A DNA stretch of 64,000 nucleotides from Symbiodinium kawagutii (taxonomy: Eukaryota > Sar > Dinophyceae > Suessiales > Symbiodiniaceae), in NCBI GenBank assembly GCA_009767595.1, contig VSDK01022166.1:312074-376073 (forward strand). The letters run 5' to 3'. Below, in pieces: positions 60,530 to 64,000 of this stretch. The number at the start of each line of letters is the position of its first letter. Within the stretch, counting starts at the first letter, position 1. Both the position numbers and the translations under genes were made by a program. A model generated the notes under the pieces. The model searched no databases and was not told where the DNA came from. It saw only the letters and a program-made list of their open reading frames with translations.

Positions 60530-63086
60530 ATCAACTACTGCCATCACTATCACCATTACTTATCATCATCATTGATGGTTTAACTACCATGAATATTCAT
60601 ACCAACATCAGCCACCATGAATCATTTCAAGCACCTTGAATCAGTCGGCTGAGCCGCGACTCCCGCGACTCCGCTCAAAAGTGCCCACTTTCAGGTCTGG
60701 TTGGCATCAAAGGCGACCCAAAGCTCAACAGGACGCTCCGTCCGGGGGATTGCTGTGGTTTTTAGTGGTTGATTTCCGTGAAGTATTTGGGATATCAATT
60801 GTCACTGATGATGGTGATGGTGATGATGGTTAATGGTGGTTATTGATCAATGATGTTCATAAATGGTCAATCGAATGGTTGCGTGGGATGCGATTAATGG
60901 CCAGTAATGGTGACTGGTTACCAGTATAGGTTGCTAAGAATGGTCAACGATCATGTCAGGTTTTTTCTTGGTCTTGATAATGGATGTGGAGCAGTGTCGC
61001 TCCCAGGTCGTTTTCATCTTGGGGATGAGGTGTTCCTTGTTTCACTTGCGGTTGCCTTCGTTTTGGTAGCCGCTTTTGGTGGTTAAGGGGCTCACCCTTG
61101 CTGGTCGCCGGTAAAATGCCAACCTGGCCGAGTTGGAGAAAGGGGACGAACCAGGAAGTAATCATTGCTAATAGTGGTTGCCAATGCTGAATGCTGCTTT
61201 GTAATGGCTGCTACTCGTTGATCATGGCCAATTCTGACCCATATTAGTTGAGACTGTTTGATCGAAGGGGGAGAACAGCCAACCACACTCTGGTTCGTGG
61301 TTCAAAACCATGGTGTACTGCGTCGCACAAAGTTGGCACCACAAAACATGCCTGAAGATTGAACATTTCGAGCTATGGTCATTTGAACGATTCATACCAC
61401 GCGATCCAGCAATTGACAAGTTTTATCAGTGTGTTGCTAAAAGAGATTGCACTTAACCCCACCTACTCTCATTGGCATGGATGATAACCCAAGTTGCTAC
61501 ACTTCATCCGACTTGCAACTTCCCTCTCGCACATATTGCACTGAACCGTGCTCCAATTCAGCCGATTGGAAGTTGGACCCTTACCGGTGACGCCATTGCG
61601 CCCTTGCTGACTGTGAGATGTTGATATTCAACTTGTTGGAGTTCTCACACAGTCGAATTTGGTGCCCCTGTTTGTGGGAAAAACGCGTAAGTGCCCGAAA
61701 AGAGCGAGATTTGTAGCTCAATCACCTTCCAAACGATACCATTCTATGTAGATGCAGTTTTTGCAGATTGACATTTCCGATAAACATAGAAACTTAAGAA
61801 TAGCAAAGCCACAGATTGCCCGTAGAGTGTTTGATGTATTGATATACAATATGTTTAAATATAGACATGTAGTTATAGGGGAAACCCATGTCCAGACAGA
61901 AAGGATGGTCTTTTGTTATGTGTGATCGATTTGAAGAGATTTTTTGACTATATCCAGATGTTTGGCCCAGAGCCCACGGCATTTGGGATGCCAGGAATCT
62001 GGACTGTGATGTGATCGTCTGGCACCACAGTTGGAATAAGAGCCCAACAGTCATTTGGTGGTGGTACCTAGCCCTGCACTACACATCGATGTTTTATAAA
62101 TCAACTTAAAACAAGTCGCTCTTCGTACAGGCTGGTGACAAAGCAAGAGCATCTGTCTGTTTGTGTAGAAGAAAAATTGATACAGCCTATCTGTTTGGCA
62201 GCTTCTGAAAATATGAATGCAACACAGCGCATGCATTTTGTCTCTGCTTGTTGTACGTGTTTTTCATTTGTTCCCGGCTCCGGCTACAGAAGGTAGCAAC
62301 CCACCTGTGTTTCCCACTATTCATGCTAGTTCCAATTGAAGCCCACACAGGGCGTCAGTGGCAGGGTAGGCAGTTCAGACATGCGAAACGACGCTGAAGT
62401 ATGTAAGATTTTGAAGAACTATTGTCAACCATTATGGGTCTGACAAACCCCCATCCCAACCCAAAGGTCCAATCTCACAGTCCATGTTGGCATAGCCCAG
62501 ATGTTGATTGGCTTCACGCATTTGGGCCCCCCCCGCCATGGCAGAGTCCTTGCACTTTGCCTCCGTTTCTGTTGAGGCATCACTGGGGCTCCGTTGCCAA
62601 GGCTTGACTCCTTGTGCTGGGTTTCCCTTGGGTGTTCACCGTAGTCCCAGGGCATCCCTTCCGTTCCTTTCGTTCACAGCAATGCGTTGCCTTTCCTTCG
62701 GTGCCCTTTGTGTGTCCTCTCTTGTGACTCTTGTGTTCTGTCCCTGCAGCTAGGTCGTTTGCTTTGTTCTCTGCATTTCTCTGCTCTGTTAGGCCCATGT
62801 TGCGCCTTTGTTAGGCCAGTATGTGGGTTAAAGAGACATCAAAAGCAGCAGATTCTTAGAAAGTCACCCCAAATAGGTCTGAATACAGTATTTCTCACGG
62901 GTTTTGATATCTATTAGCTTCATCCAGCTACAATACATCTTTCACATGCTTCCTCTGTACCGTTGCATGGAAGGGTGGGATTGAATGGGGTCATGGGTTC
63001 CATGTCATCGTTTTCCCAGTTTGACACCCAAGGTCAGTGAGGTGCGCGAAACCTCTCGGAAACCCGACGAAATCTACAACTTGATC
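36192..63086 (+). CDS. METTL3-like mRNA N6-adenosine methyltransferase (MT-A70 family), 17 exons, 3' incomplete
   Basis: Known role of the family: catalytic subunit of the nuclear m6A writer, transferring methyl from S-adenosylmethionine to adenosine in mRNA, usually paired with METTL14. Seventeen short exons (listed separately) join without frame break into 277 codons. Order: paired ELL-x3-PTARQ linker motifs, two CCCH zinc fingers, a CDLRTFPLSIF strand, VVMADPPWDIHMELPYGT with the catalytic DPPW, FLWVTGRAMELARE, VKTNQLQRIIRTGRTGHW, INHAKEHCLVGIKG, NLDCDVI and SEVRETSRKPDEIY. DPPW (not EPPL) and the zinc fingers separate it from METTL14 and METTL4. Introns are 521-8794 nt, all ending AG|G, with 10 GT, 3 GC and 3 GA donors. 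The C-terminus lies beyond the window, and N-terminal exons are tentative. Confidence 0.93.
36380..37730. repeat. CCATTAACCATCATTAACC intron repeat field
   Basis: The densest field of the window: near-continuous accattattaaccat, ttaccatcattaacc and caaccattac words, plus a CA run at 37008-37020. It fills the intron between two zinc-finger linker exons. Confidence 0.7.
37159..37277. repeat. inverted-repeat element with ~37-bp arms
   Basis: The left arm ccaggattaataaacccctg then gttgattaatcggg is matched in reverse complement by cccaattaatcaacctgggg then tttatcaatccagg, with 4-5 mismatches. Flanking gttaac/aacatt extends the symmetry. Non-coding MITE-like unit, unrelated in sequence to the GGTTTCTCAAAAT family. 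Confidence 0.75.
37743..37805 (+). CDS. METTL3-like exon 2 (linker)
   Basis: Completes the Gln codon, then reads RQLIDQGDELRQLLAEPTAR plus 2 nt. Acceptor GCGAG|G, donor GA (GAGCAG). It is a second copy of the LL-x-x-PTARQ motif of the preceding exon, with its border at the same place. This mirrors the paired motifs in METTL3 just before the zinc fingers. The first four bases of intron and next exon are identical (GAGC), so the exact junction is ambiguous by a few bases. Confidence 0.8.
38618..38672. repeat. (GGCT)n microsatellite
   Basis: About twelve GGCT tetranucleotides with one GGCG variant. It creates Gly-Trp-Leu-Ala or Gln-Pro-Ala-Ser open frames that are artefacts. Confidence 0.95.
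39320..39369 (+). CDS. METTL3-like exon 3 (zinc finger 1, first half)
   Basis: Reads SQSMAQFCAHGSRDDC plus 1 nt; acceptor GCCGAG|G, donor GTAGCT. The two cysteines (codons 39342-39344 and 39366-39368) are the first two ligands of zinc finger 1, spaced as in the F-C-x6-8-C start of METTL3/MTA finger 1. The Cys-to-Cys loop AHGSRDD matches the family pattern YGTKEE. Confidence 0.9.
39693..39709. repeat. interstitial telomere-like CCCTAAA repeat
   Basis: Two tandem CCCTAAA units (the complement of the TTTAGGG type used by dinoflagellates and plants) preceded by a partial unit. It marks the left edge of a block of unrelated repeats inside the long intron. Confidence 0.7.
39780..40010. repeat. dispersed ATCAAATGTTAGATGTCC repeats
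   Basis: The words aaatgttagatg, aagtgctagatgc, caaatgttagatgtcctt and caaatgttagatgtccttta occur at about 39784, 39880, 39901 and 39981. Decayed short repeat. Confidence 0.55.
40381..41050. repeat. 169-bp tandem repeat array
   Basis: The motif gtcagaatgcaggcgtttcc and its variants starts at 40381, 40598, 40767 and 40936, with 169-bp spacing for the last two steps. Each is followed by GGTGCCCTAATACGTTTTGG and an AATGTTGGTGGACA block. Because 169 is not a multiple of three and the unit frames contain stops, this is a non-coding satellite-like array. A detached unit lies at 41950-42110. Confidence 0.85.
41060..41940. repeat. AAACAAAGG / CCTTTGTTT low-complexity block
   Basis: About 850 bp built from irregular aaacaaacgttt, aaaggtttgtttt and gaaactaacta words in both orientations, i.e. 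quasi-palindromic around AAAC-GTTT. It splits the 169-bp array and contains the assembly gap, flanked by G runs. Confidence 0.75.
41202..41276. other. assembly gap (75 N)
   Basis: 75 undetermined bases flanked by ACAAACCTTTC on the left and GGGGGGTGGGCG on the right. It lies in the intron between the two halves of zinc finger 1. The exons on both sides still fit one reading frame, so the scaffold join is probably right. Confidence 0.98.
41950..42110. repeat. detached unit of the 169-bp array
   Basis: Carries the TTTTCAATGTTGGTGG, GGAGGATGTTTCAACAGG, GTCAGAATGCAG and GGTGCCCTAATACG blocks in the same order as the 40381-41050 array. The array continued here before the AAACAAAGG block inserted or expanded. 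Confidence 0.8.
42111..42308 (+). other. GC-rich coding-like island, unknown
   Basis: After GGTTGCCAG at 42120 one frame reads DGQWEYDFEGNYAQEGLGPV and stays open to the following repeat. Another frame (containing LSWYLGCVRVASRRRIFGEV) is also open. Coding composition is convincing; frame and identity are not. It abuts the first 306-bp direct repeat. Confidence 0.35.
42309..42614. repeat. 306-bp direct repeat, copy 1 (LTR-like)
   Basis: From caaacttgacttcaccccc to gtgatgtcaaac. It is matched by 43186-43490 with about 17 mismatches and a 1-bp indel by eye (about 94% identity). Copies are offset by 877 bp. Could be the terminal repeats of a small non-autonomous retroelement or a local duplication. 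No TG...CA borders were recognised. Confidence 0.85.
42615..43185. other. spacer between the 306-bp direct repeats
   Basis: Non-coding. It contains an internal diverged 60-bp duplication (acttcagtgaaagctgtcac at 42850 and acttcagtgagcgcagtcac at 42930). Confidence 0.6.
43186..43490. repeat. 306-bp direct repeat, copy 2 (LTR-like)
   Basis: Second copy of 42309-42614. It ends exactly one base before an ATG that opens a 64-codon frame. Confidence 0.85.
43491..43685 (+). CDS. small open frame with hydrophobic segment, unknown
   Basis: 64 codons from ATG to TGA. Residues 9-33 form a hydrophobic stretch (ILWLAVLFAAFVSTSLVSSL and following) like a signal anchor. It starts immediately after the second direct repeat. 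It overlaps the next island by 5 bp, so either this frame or the one starting after CAG at 43681 may be read. Unknown family; could be chance. Confidence 0.3.
   Translation: MTIPQRSFRILWLAVLFAAFVSTSLVSSLLALRPFALLCNGSSSCSGLAGKRIIGKRKVLALTG
43681..43998 (+). CDS. two-exon gene fragment with a 93-bp intron, unknown protein
   Basis: Exon a (43681-43775) follows TTTGACAG and contains FVQALCDSYGGAVEGPRKPF then DLKKRLG. It leaves at a GTAATC donor in phase 2. Exon b (43869-43998) follows TTGCAG and restores Arg across the junction. It reads MGRLNLTALLRGDRLADQEE, then VFDAFWGITSGTTDEALWE, to a TAA. AG|G acceptor and exact phase match make this a believable spliced 3' end. The 93-bp intron contrasts with the 0.5-9 kb introns of the surrounding gene. 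It sits on the same strand inside the METTL3-like intron. I do not recognise the protein. Confidence 0.55.
44443..44703 (+). CDS. coding-like open frame, unknown
   Basis: Contains VVPWVAAPYNVAPYTCPGQV followed by a Q-G-P-L-Q-R-L-L-N-N stretch, ending TAG. An overlapping Ala/Gly-rich frame of 130 codons is also open. The non-repetitive composition favours the first. No splice borders were fixed. Possibly part of the same nested gene as 43681. Confidence 0.3.
   Translation: MPVNSACPKCSGPRVLRRMLSCLCLRGRPTGHASIVVPWVAAPYNVAPYTCPGQVQGPLQRLLNNGVQVQPMLEAMAQQCSFHKGG
45087..45290 (+). CDS. coding-like open frame, unknown
   Basis: 67 codons ending TAG. It contains RIPEYASRFVIHSQDSNGVW and then MATRDMQLRSFKRQHDMYMW. 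Balanced amino-acid composition and no competing + frame of similar quality. A Pro-rich minus frame overlaps the left end. Family not recognised. Confidence 0.4.
   Translation: MIPNTLPTVRIPEYASRFVIHSQDSNGVWQRNISVTDMATRDMQLRSFKRQHDMYMWKARHTSMPQH
45720..45887 (+). CDS. candidate exon, unknown
   Basis: After a pyrimidine-rich TTTCTCTTCAG the frame reads GCRRYGYQLFILDAVPGPGI then EKSSF. A second TTTTTCTTTCAG at 45819-45830 and a GTAGGAAAA donor at 45872 suggest a further short exon reading RGHADRFRLTWSQ. Splicing cannot be settled by eye. Pyrimidine-tract acceptors like these are not obvious at the METTL3-like exons. Confidence 0.35.
   Translation, partial: GCRRYGYQLFILDAVPGPGIEKSSFVDVCAVKLVFLSARPRGSIQTDMVAGRKIF
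45888..47220. other. GC-richer stretch with conflicting open frames
   Basis: Open frames at 46040-46276 (+), 46519-46761 (+) and 46409-46723 (-, containing LLLDLIFPARTAATQKN) overlap and contradict each other. Coding character is likely somewhere here, but no gene model can be supported. Confidence 0.35.
47222..47360. repeat. (TA)n and (GT)n microsatellites
   Basis: TA runs at 47223-47242 and 47322-47343, the latter ending in a GT run. It marks the return to AT-rich intron sequence. Confidence 0.85.
47890..48110. repeat. AACAATGGTTAATCA-type intron repeat
   Basis: Repeated caatggttaatca, aatgattaacaatga and ttagcaatgg words immediately upstream of the next METTL3-like exon. Confidence 0.6.
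48164..48207 (+). CDS. METTL3-like exon 4 (zinc finger 1, third Cys)
   Basis: Completes Arg, then reads STHAEAQPRASCTP, leaving at GTGTAG in phase 0; acceptor ATCAAG|G. Cys at 48199-48201 is the third ligand of finger 1. Joined in phase 1 to the exon 8.8 kb upstream, across the assembly gap. Two other frames are open over part of the island, but only this one gives a CCCH finger after splicing. Confidence 0.85.
48776..48822 (+). CDS. METTL3-like exon 5 (zinc finger 1 His and linker)
   Basis: Reads GKIHFRKVIKPWTDE plus 2 nt, matching the K-L-H-F-R-R-I-I-x-x-H-T-D-E-S segment of METTL3. His at 48785-48787 is the fourth ligand of finger 1. Acceptor GCCGAG|G, donor GTGCCC. A longer frame in another register (48762-49097) overlaps it and is a shadow. 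Confidence 0.92.
49679..49792. repeat. (ATG)n then (GGT)n microsatellite
   Basis: About 21 GAT/ATG triplets followed by GGT/GGTGAT triplets. Generates poly-Asp, poly-Met and poly-Ile frames that are not genes. Confidence 0.95.
50547..50575 (+). CDS. METTL3-like exon 6 (29-nt micro-exon, zinc finger 2)
   Basis: Completes Ser, then LGDCSYLDT, ending with the first base of a Cys codon; acceptor GGCTGAG|G, donor GTGGGA. The nearly invariant LGDCSFL-x-TC signature of METTL3/MTA finger 2 identifies it. The frame is open upstream to an AG at 50505, but the 29-nt version fits the phase of the previous exon. Confidence 0.9.
51028..51118. repeat. (ATTG/ATTC)n microsatellite
   Basis: TTCATTGA octamers then TTCG/TTCA tetramers. 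Confidence 0.9.
51214..51285 (+). CDS. METTL3-like exon 7 (zinc finger 2, second half)
   Basis: Its first two bases complete the Cys codon begun at 50575; it then reads RHIEKCKYVHYAPSDSGTLE then LND plus 1 nt. Cys at 51231-51233 and His at 51243-51245 complete finger 2 (C-R-H-x3-C-K-Y-V-H-Y is characteristic). Acceptor GCCAAG|G, donor GTGGTC. A GTAGGT at 51297 is an alternative donor, but the phase of the next exon favours 51285. Confidence 0.92.
51360..51610. repeat. AATGGTTGGTGATGG-type intron repeat (reverse orientation)
   Basis: gaatggtcaagaatggttgg, gatggtgaat and tggttgatggtgg words: the complement of the CCATCAACC repeats seen in other introns. Confidence 0.6.
51611..53300. other. intron sequence, possible antisense coding-like island at 52720-52935
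   Basis: On minus, 52720-52935 reads a 72-codon frame containing GERRDFAAGECEGFRVPLAK. It lacks recognised homology and would lie antisense in an intron, so it is noted only. Confidence 0.3.
53301..53389. mobile_element. GGTTTCTCAAAAT inverted-repeat element
   Basis: Left atgggggcttctccaaattg and right gggggtacccctgtttcgag then aaatcccca; interior aatctattactggatgattt. About 89 bp, 70 bp upstream of a METTL3-like exon. Confidence 0.65.
53460..53549 (+). CDS. METTL3-like exon 8 (start of methyltransferase domain)
   Basis: Reads GAPMCVKKAVPPRQWIHCDL then RTFPLSIFK plus 1 nt. Q-W-I-x-C-D-L-R-x-F/Y is the strand leading into the MT-A70 Rossmann fold. Acceptor TGGGAG|G, donor GTGGCA (AAGG|GT). 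A 116-codon frame runs through it beyond both borders. The antisense frame here looks superficially coding but is a shadow. Confidence 0.9.
54071..54122 (+). CDS. METTL3-like exon 9 (catalytic DPPW)
   Basis: Reads GLISVVMADPPWDIHME plus 2 nt. DPPW is encoded at 54094-54105 and corresponds to the catalytic Asp-Pro-Pro-Trp of METTL3, which positions adenosine N6. VVMADPPWDIHMEL matches the METTL3 sequence as I recall it. Acceptor GGCTGAG|G, donor GTGTGG. At 52 nt and with no long open frame around it, it is invisible to ORF finding. Confidence 0.96.
54630..55090. repeat. CAACAATCATTCACAAC / CCATAAT intron repeats
   Basis: acaacaatgattcacaacaa words before the next exon and caatgaaccataatcaac words after it. 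Confidence 0.5.
54801..54866 (+). CDS. METTL3-like exon 10
   Basis: Completes Leu, then PYGTLTDEEVKNLNVGDIHE then His plus 2 nt. It matches the P-Y-G-T-M-x-D-x-E-x-x-x-L-x-I segment downstream of DPPW (active-site gate loop region). Acceptor GCGCCAG|G, consensus donor GTGAGA. The frame upstream of the acceptor is open but has no family match. Confidence 0.95.
55572..55599 (+). CDS. METTL3-like exon 11 (28-nt micro-exon)
   Basis: Completes Gly, then MIFLWVTGR, the conserved F-L-W-V-T-G-R strand of MT-A70 proteins. Acceptor TTCTGAG|G, donor GTGGGG in phase 0. The surrounding 57-codon open frame is mostly intron. Confidence 0.93.
55650..55692. repeat. (TTGG)n microsatellite
   Basis: About ten TTGG units, 50 bp downstream of a METTL3-like donor. 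Confidence 0.9.
56230..57070. repeat. ATCAACCAGTATCAACC / CATCATCAACC intron repeat field
   Basis: About 840 bp of caaccagtatcaaccagc and catcatcaaccatcatc words leading right up to the next exon, which may provide its pyrimidine-rich acceptor region. Confidence 0.65.
57171..57217 (+). CDS. METTL3-like exon 12
   Basis: Reads AMELARECFKLWGYK plus 2 nt, corresponding to A-M-E-L-G-R-E-C-L-N-L-W-G-Y in METTL3. Acceptor CCACCAG|G (phase 0). The donor is GC (AAGAG|GCGCCC), required to restore Arg with the next exon. Confidence 0.93.
57620..57970. repeat. ATCATCAACCATGA-type intron repeat
   Basis: tcatcatgaaatcaaccatc and aaccatgattaaccctt words without coding signal. Confidence 0.5.
58250..58306. 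mobile_element. right half of a GGTTTCTCAAAAT element
   Basis: The interior catttatagcaataaaccaa and right terminus attttgagaaaccaccaa match the copy at 20792; the left terminus is missing. Confidence 0.65.
58425..58496 (+). CDS. METTL3-like exon 13
   Basis: Completes Arg, then IEEIVWVKTNQLQRIIRTGR then TGH plus 2 nt. The V-K-T-N-Q-L-Q-R-I-I-R-T-G-R-T-G-H-W run is identical to METTL3 as I recall it and is the strongest family match in the window. Acceptor GCCGCGAG|G. The donor is GA (CACTG|GATCCT). The next exon also starts GATC, so a 4-bp repeat flanks the intron. Confidence 0.97.
58637..58919. repeat. (TA)n, TATG and (GT)n microsatellite field
   Basis: TA and TATG runs from 58637 to 58810, then about fourteen GT units ending at 58919. 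Confidence 0.85.
59169..59191 (+). CDS. METTL3-like exon 14 (23-nt micro-exon)
   Basis: Completes Trp, then INHAKEH plus 1 nt of a Cys codon, matching L-N-H-G-K-E-H-C of METTL3. Acceptor GACTGAG|G, donor GC (GCCACA). Supported by exact phase on both sides and by position. Confidence 0.92.
60340..60620. repeat. CATCAACCATCA repeats with an (ATC)n core
   Basis: catcatcaatcaccattact words around a pure ATC run at 60478-60529. Confidence 0.75.
60695..60731 (+). CDS. METTL3-like exon 15
   Basis: Completes Cys, then LVGIKGDPKLN plus 2 nt, matching C-L-V-G-V-K-G-N-P of METTL3. Acceptor CTTTCAG|G, donor GA (AACAG|GACGCT). Two other frames, one of 65 codons, are open through the same island and are shadows. 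Confidence 0.93.
61995..62016 (+). CDS. METTL3-like exon 16 (22-nt micro-exon)
   Basis: Completes Arg, then NLDCDVI, matching G-L-D-C-D-V-I-V of METTL3. Acceptor GATGCCAG|G, donor GTCTGG in phase 0. The smallest exon in the window, found only because the flanking exons define what is missing. Confidence 0.9.
63033..63086 (+). CDS. METTL3-like exon 17 (last in window)
   Basis: Reads VSEVRETSRKPDEIYNLI, matching V-A-E-V-R-x-T-S-x-K-P-D-E-I-Y of METTL3/MTA. Acceptor ACCCAAG|G (phase 0). It probably leaves at GTCCGC. The frame continues 32 codons to a stop, and that extension contains RRSFVELYGGV, faintly like the following R-K-I-E-L-F-G-R. A longer exon that decays into the adjoining repeat element therefore remains possible. 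Confidence 0.92.
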
Positions 63087-63145
63087 GTCCGCCCGCTTGG
63101 CCGTGGAGGGCAATGCCTTGGGCGACGATCGTTCGTTGAATTATA

Positions 63146-63253
63146 TGGGGGTGTTCTCAAGCCAGCTTGGGGACCCCGATAATGCGTGGTTTTATTACCA
63201 TAAATGGTTCGTATTGAATGATTTGGGGGTACCCCTATTTTGAGAAACCAGCG
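63146..63253. mobile_element. GGTTTCTCAAAAT inverted-repeat element next to an exon
   Basis: Left gggggtgttctcaagccag and right gggggtacccctattttgag then aaaccagcgg; interior tttattaccataaatggttc. About 108 bp, starting 60 bp after the predicted donor of the last exon. Confidence 0.75.
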
Positions 63254-63562
63254 GTAGTTCAAAGCTTGCACTGCTAACAAGAAAAGGAATGGTTCTGTGG
63301 CTATCAGCCAAACAGTAGCAACTATCCACAAGTGTCGATCACCAACAATTTGGATTGGATTGGGTGGTGTTTTTTCGTTTCCTGGAGGCAATGATTGAAC
63401 TATGCATTTTGCATGATATGGTACTTCCAACGATGGTAGTGTATTAGGCCACCATAGCTGTGACACATACACACATACATATCTGTATATAAGTATAGAT
63501 AGGCTCGTCCCACCCCTTGGAACTACATCTCAAGTACACCTCCTATGTCACTTGGAGATGCC

Positions 63563-63587
63563 TATATATATATATATATATATATAC
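63563..63587. repeat. (TA)n microsatellite
   Basis: Twelve TA units. Confidence 0.9.
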
Positions 63588-64000
63588 GTACAGTAAATTG
63601 TCGCAGTCGTATGGCAGATATTCTACAAACCTGTACCAAATCGTTCATCCCAATGTTCTGCAGTGAAGTAACTTGCCCAATCTTGTCAAAGCGACGAAGA
63701 ACATGCAAGCACAAGCAGTTATTTTGTTCACTGGAAGCAATGGCCGTTTCATGTGCTCTGTCTGTGTCCCCAGTCTTGAGAAAAATGCAAAAAGACAATG
63801 AGCGCAATTAGGCTAGACATTGACGAGTGATGCGGGTACCCCCAAAAAACAACAAAAAACAGAACTACAATTGTCTGGTATGCAATTCAGCAATTTTTGG
63901 GCAACTAGTTTTATTGATCGTGGTGGTTGGGATCCAGAAATAGCTTGATTTCACAGTGCATCCAGCCATCCTGTGGAAGCCACCGTGCGCAGCGAAAAGG

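Larger units (their letters stand above)
63087..64000. other. intron or downstream sequence, no further exon recognised
   Basis: No segment matching the METTL3 C-terminal L-F-G-R-x-H-N...L-G-N-Q motif was found, so the last coding exon(s) should lie beyond 64000. Confidence 0.6.

Noticed and set aside
61000..61090. + frame containing DEVFLVSLAVAFVLVAAFGG
   Set aside because: Lies inside the intron between two confident exons, without borders matching either phase; the antisense frame is also open.

Overview
The window looks like nuclear DNA of a dinoflagellate. Coding sequence occurs as short GC-richer islands of about 20-130 bp, scattered through long, AT-richer, repeat-laden introns. Exons begin directly after AG with a G (AG|G), and intron donors are a mix of GT, GC and GA, which is the known dinoflagellate pattern. 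Microsatellites are abundant (ATC/ATG, TA, TATG, GGCT, TTGG), and about nine copies or partial copies of a roughly 100-bp inverted-repeat element are present. No rRNA, tRNA, CRISPR array or bacterial-type operon was seen. No dinoflagellate spliced-leader sequence was seen. A 75-base run of N at 41202-41276 is a scaffold gap.

The one gene identified with confidence is a METTL3-like MT-A70 mRNA N6-adenosine methyltransferase on the + strand. Seventeen exons from 36192 to 63086 join in frame without a stop into 831 nt (277 codons), spread over 27 kb. They give the linker before the zinc fingers, two CCCH-type zinc fingers (all eight ligands present), and the methyltransferase domain with DPPW, the FLWVTGR strand and the KTNQLQ...RTGRTGHW segment. 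The extreme C-terminus (the region with the LFGR-HN motif in METTL3) is not in the window. Six further islands at 23985-33998 chain to it in phase 0 and resemble the METTL3 N-terminal half more weakly. If correct, the gene starts upstream of 24 kb and covers at least 39 kb.

Layout: 1-23 kb holds mostly repeats and isolated coding-like islands of unknown identity (2223, 5378, 10943, 15952, 16421, perhaps 18481). 24-63 kb is the METTL3-like gene and its introns. The 8.8-kb intron between exons at 39369 and 48164 is a composite. It contains a two-unit telomere-like repeat, a 169-bp tandem array, an AAACAAAGG-rich block with the gap, a 306-bp direct-repeat pair, and a GC-rich coding-like stretch at 43.5-47 kb that includes a convincing two-exon fragment with a 93-bp intron. 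The last kilobase shows only an inverted-repeat element and a TA microsatellite.

Most open frames in the window are chance, microsatellite translations or antisense shadows. Exon boundaries given here were derived by eye from reading frame, AG|G acceptors and recalled METTL3 family sequence; no alignment or transcript data were available.
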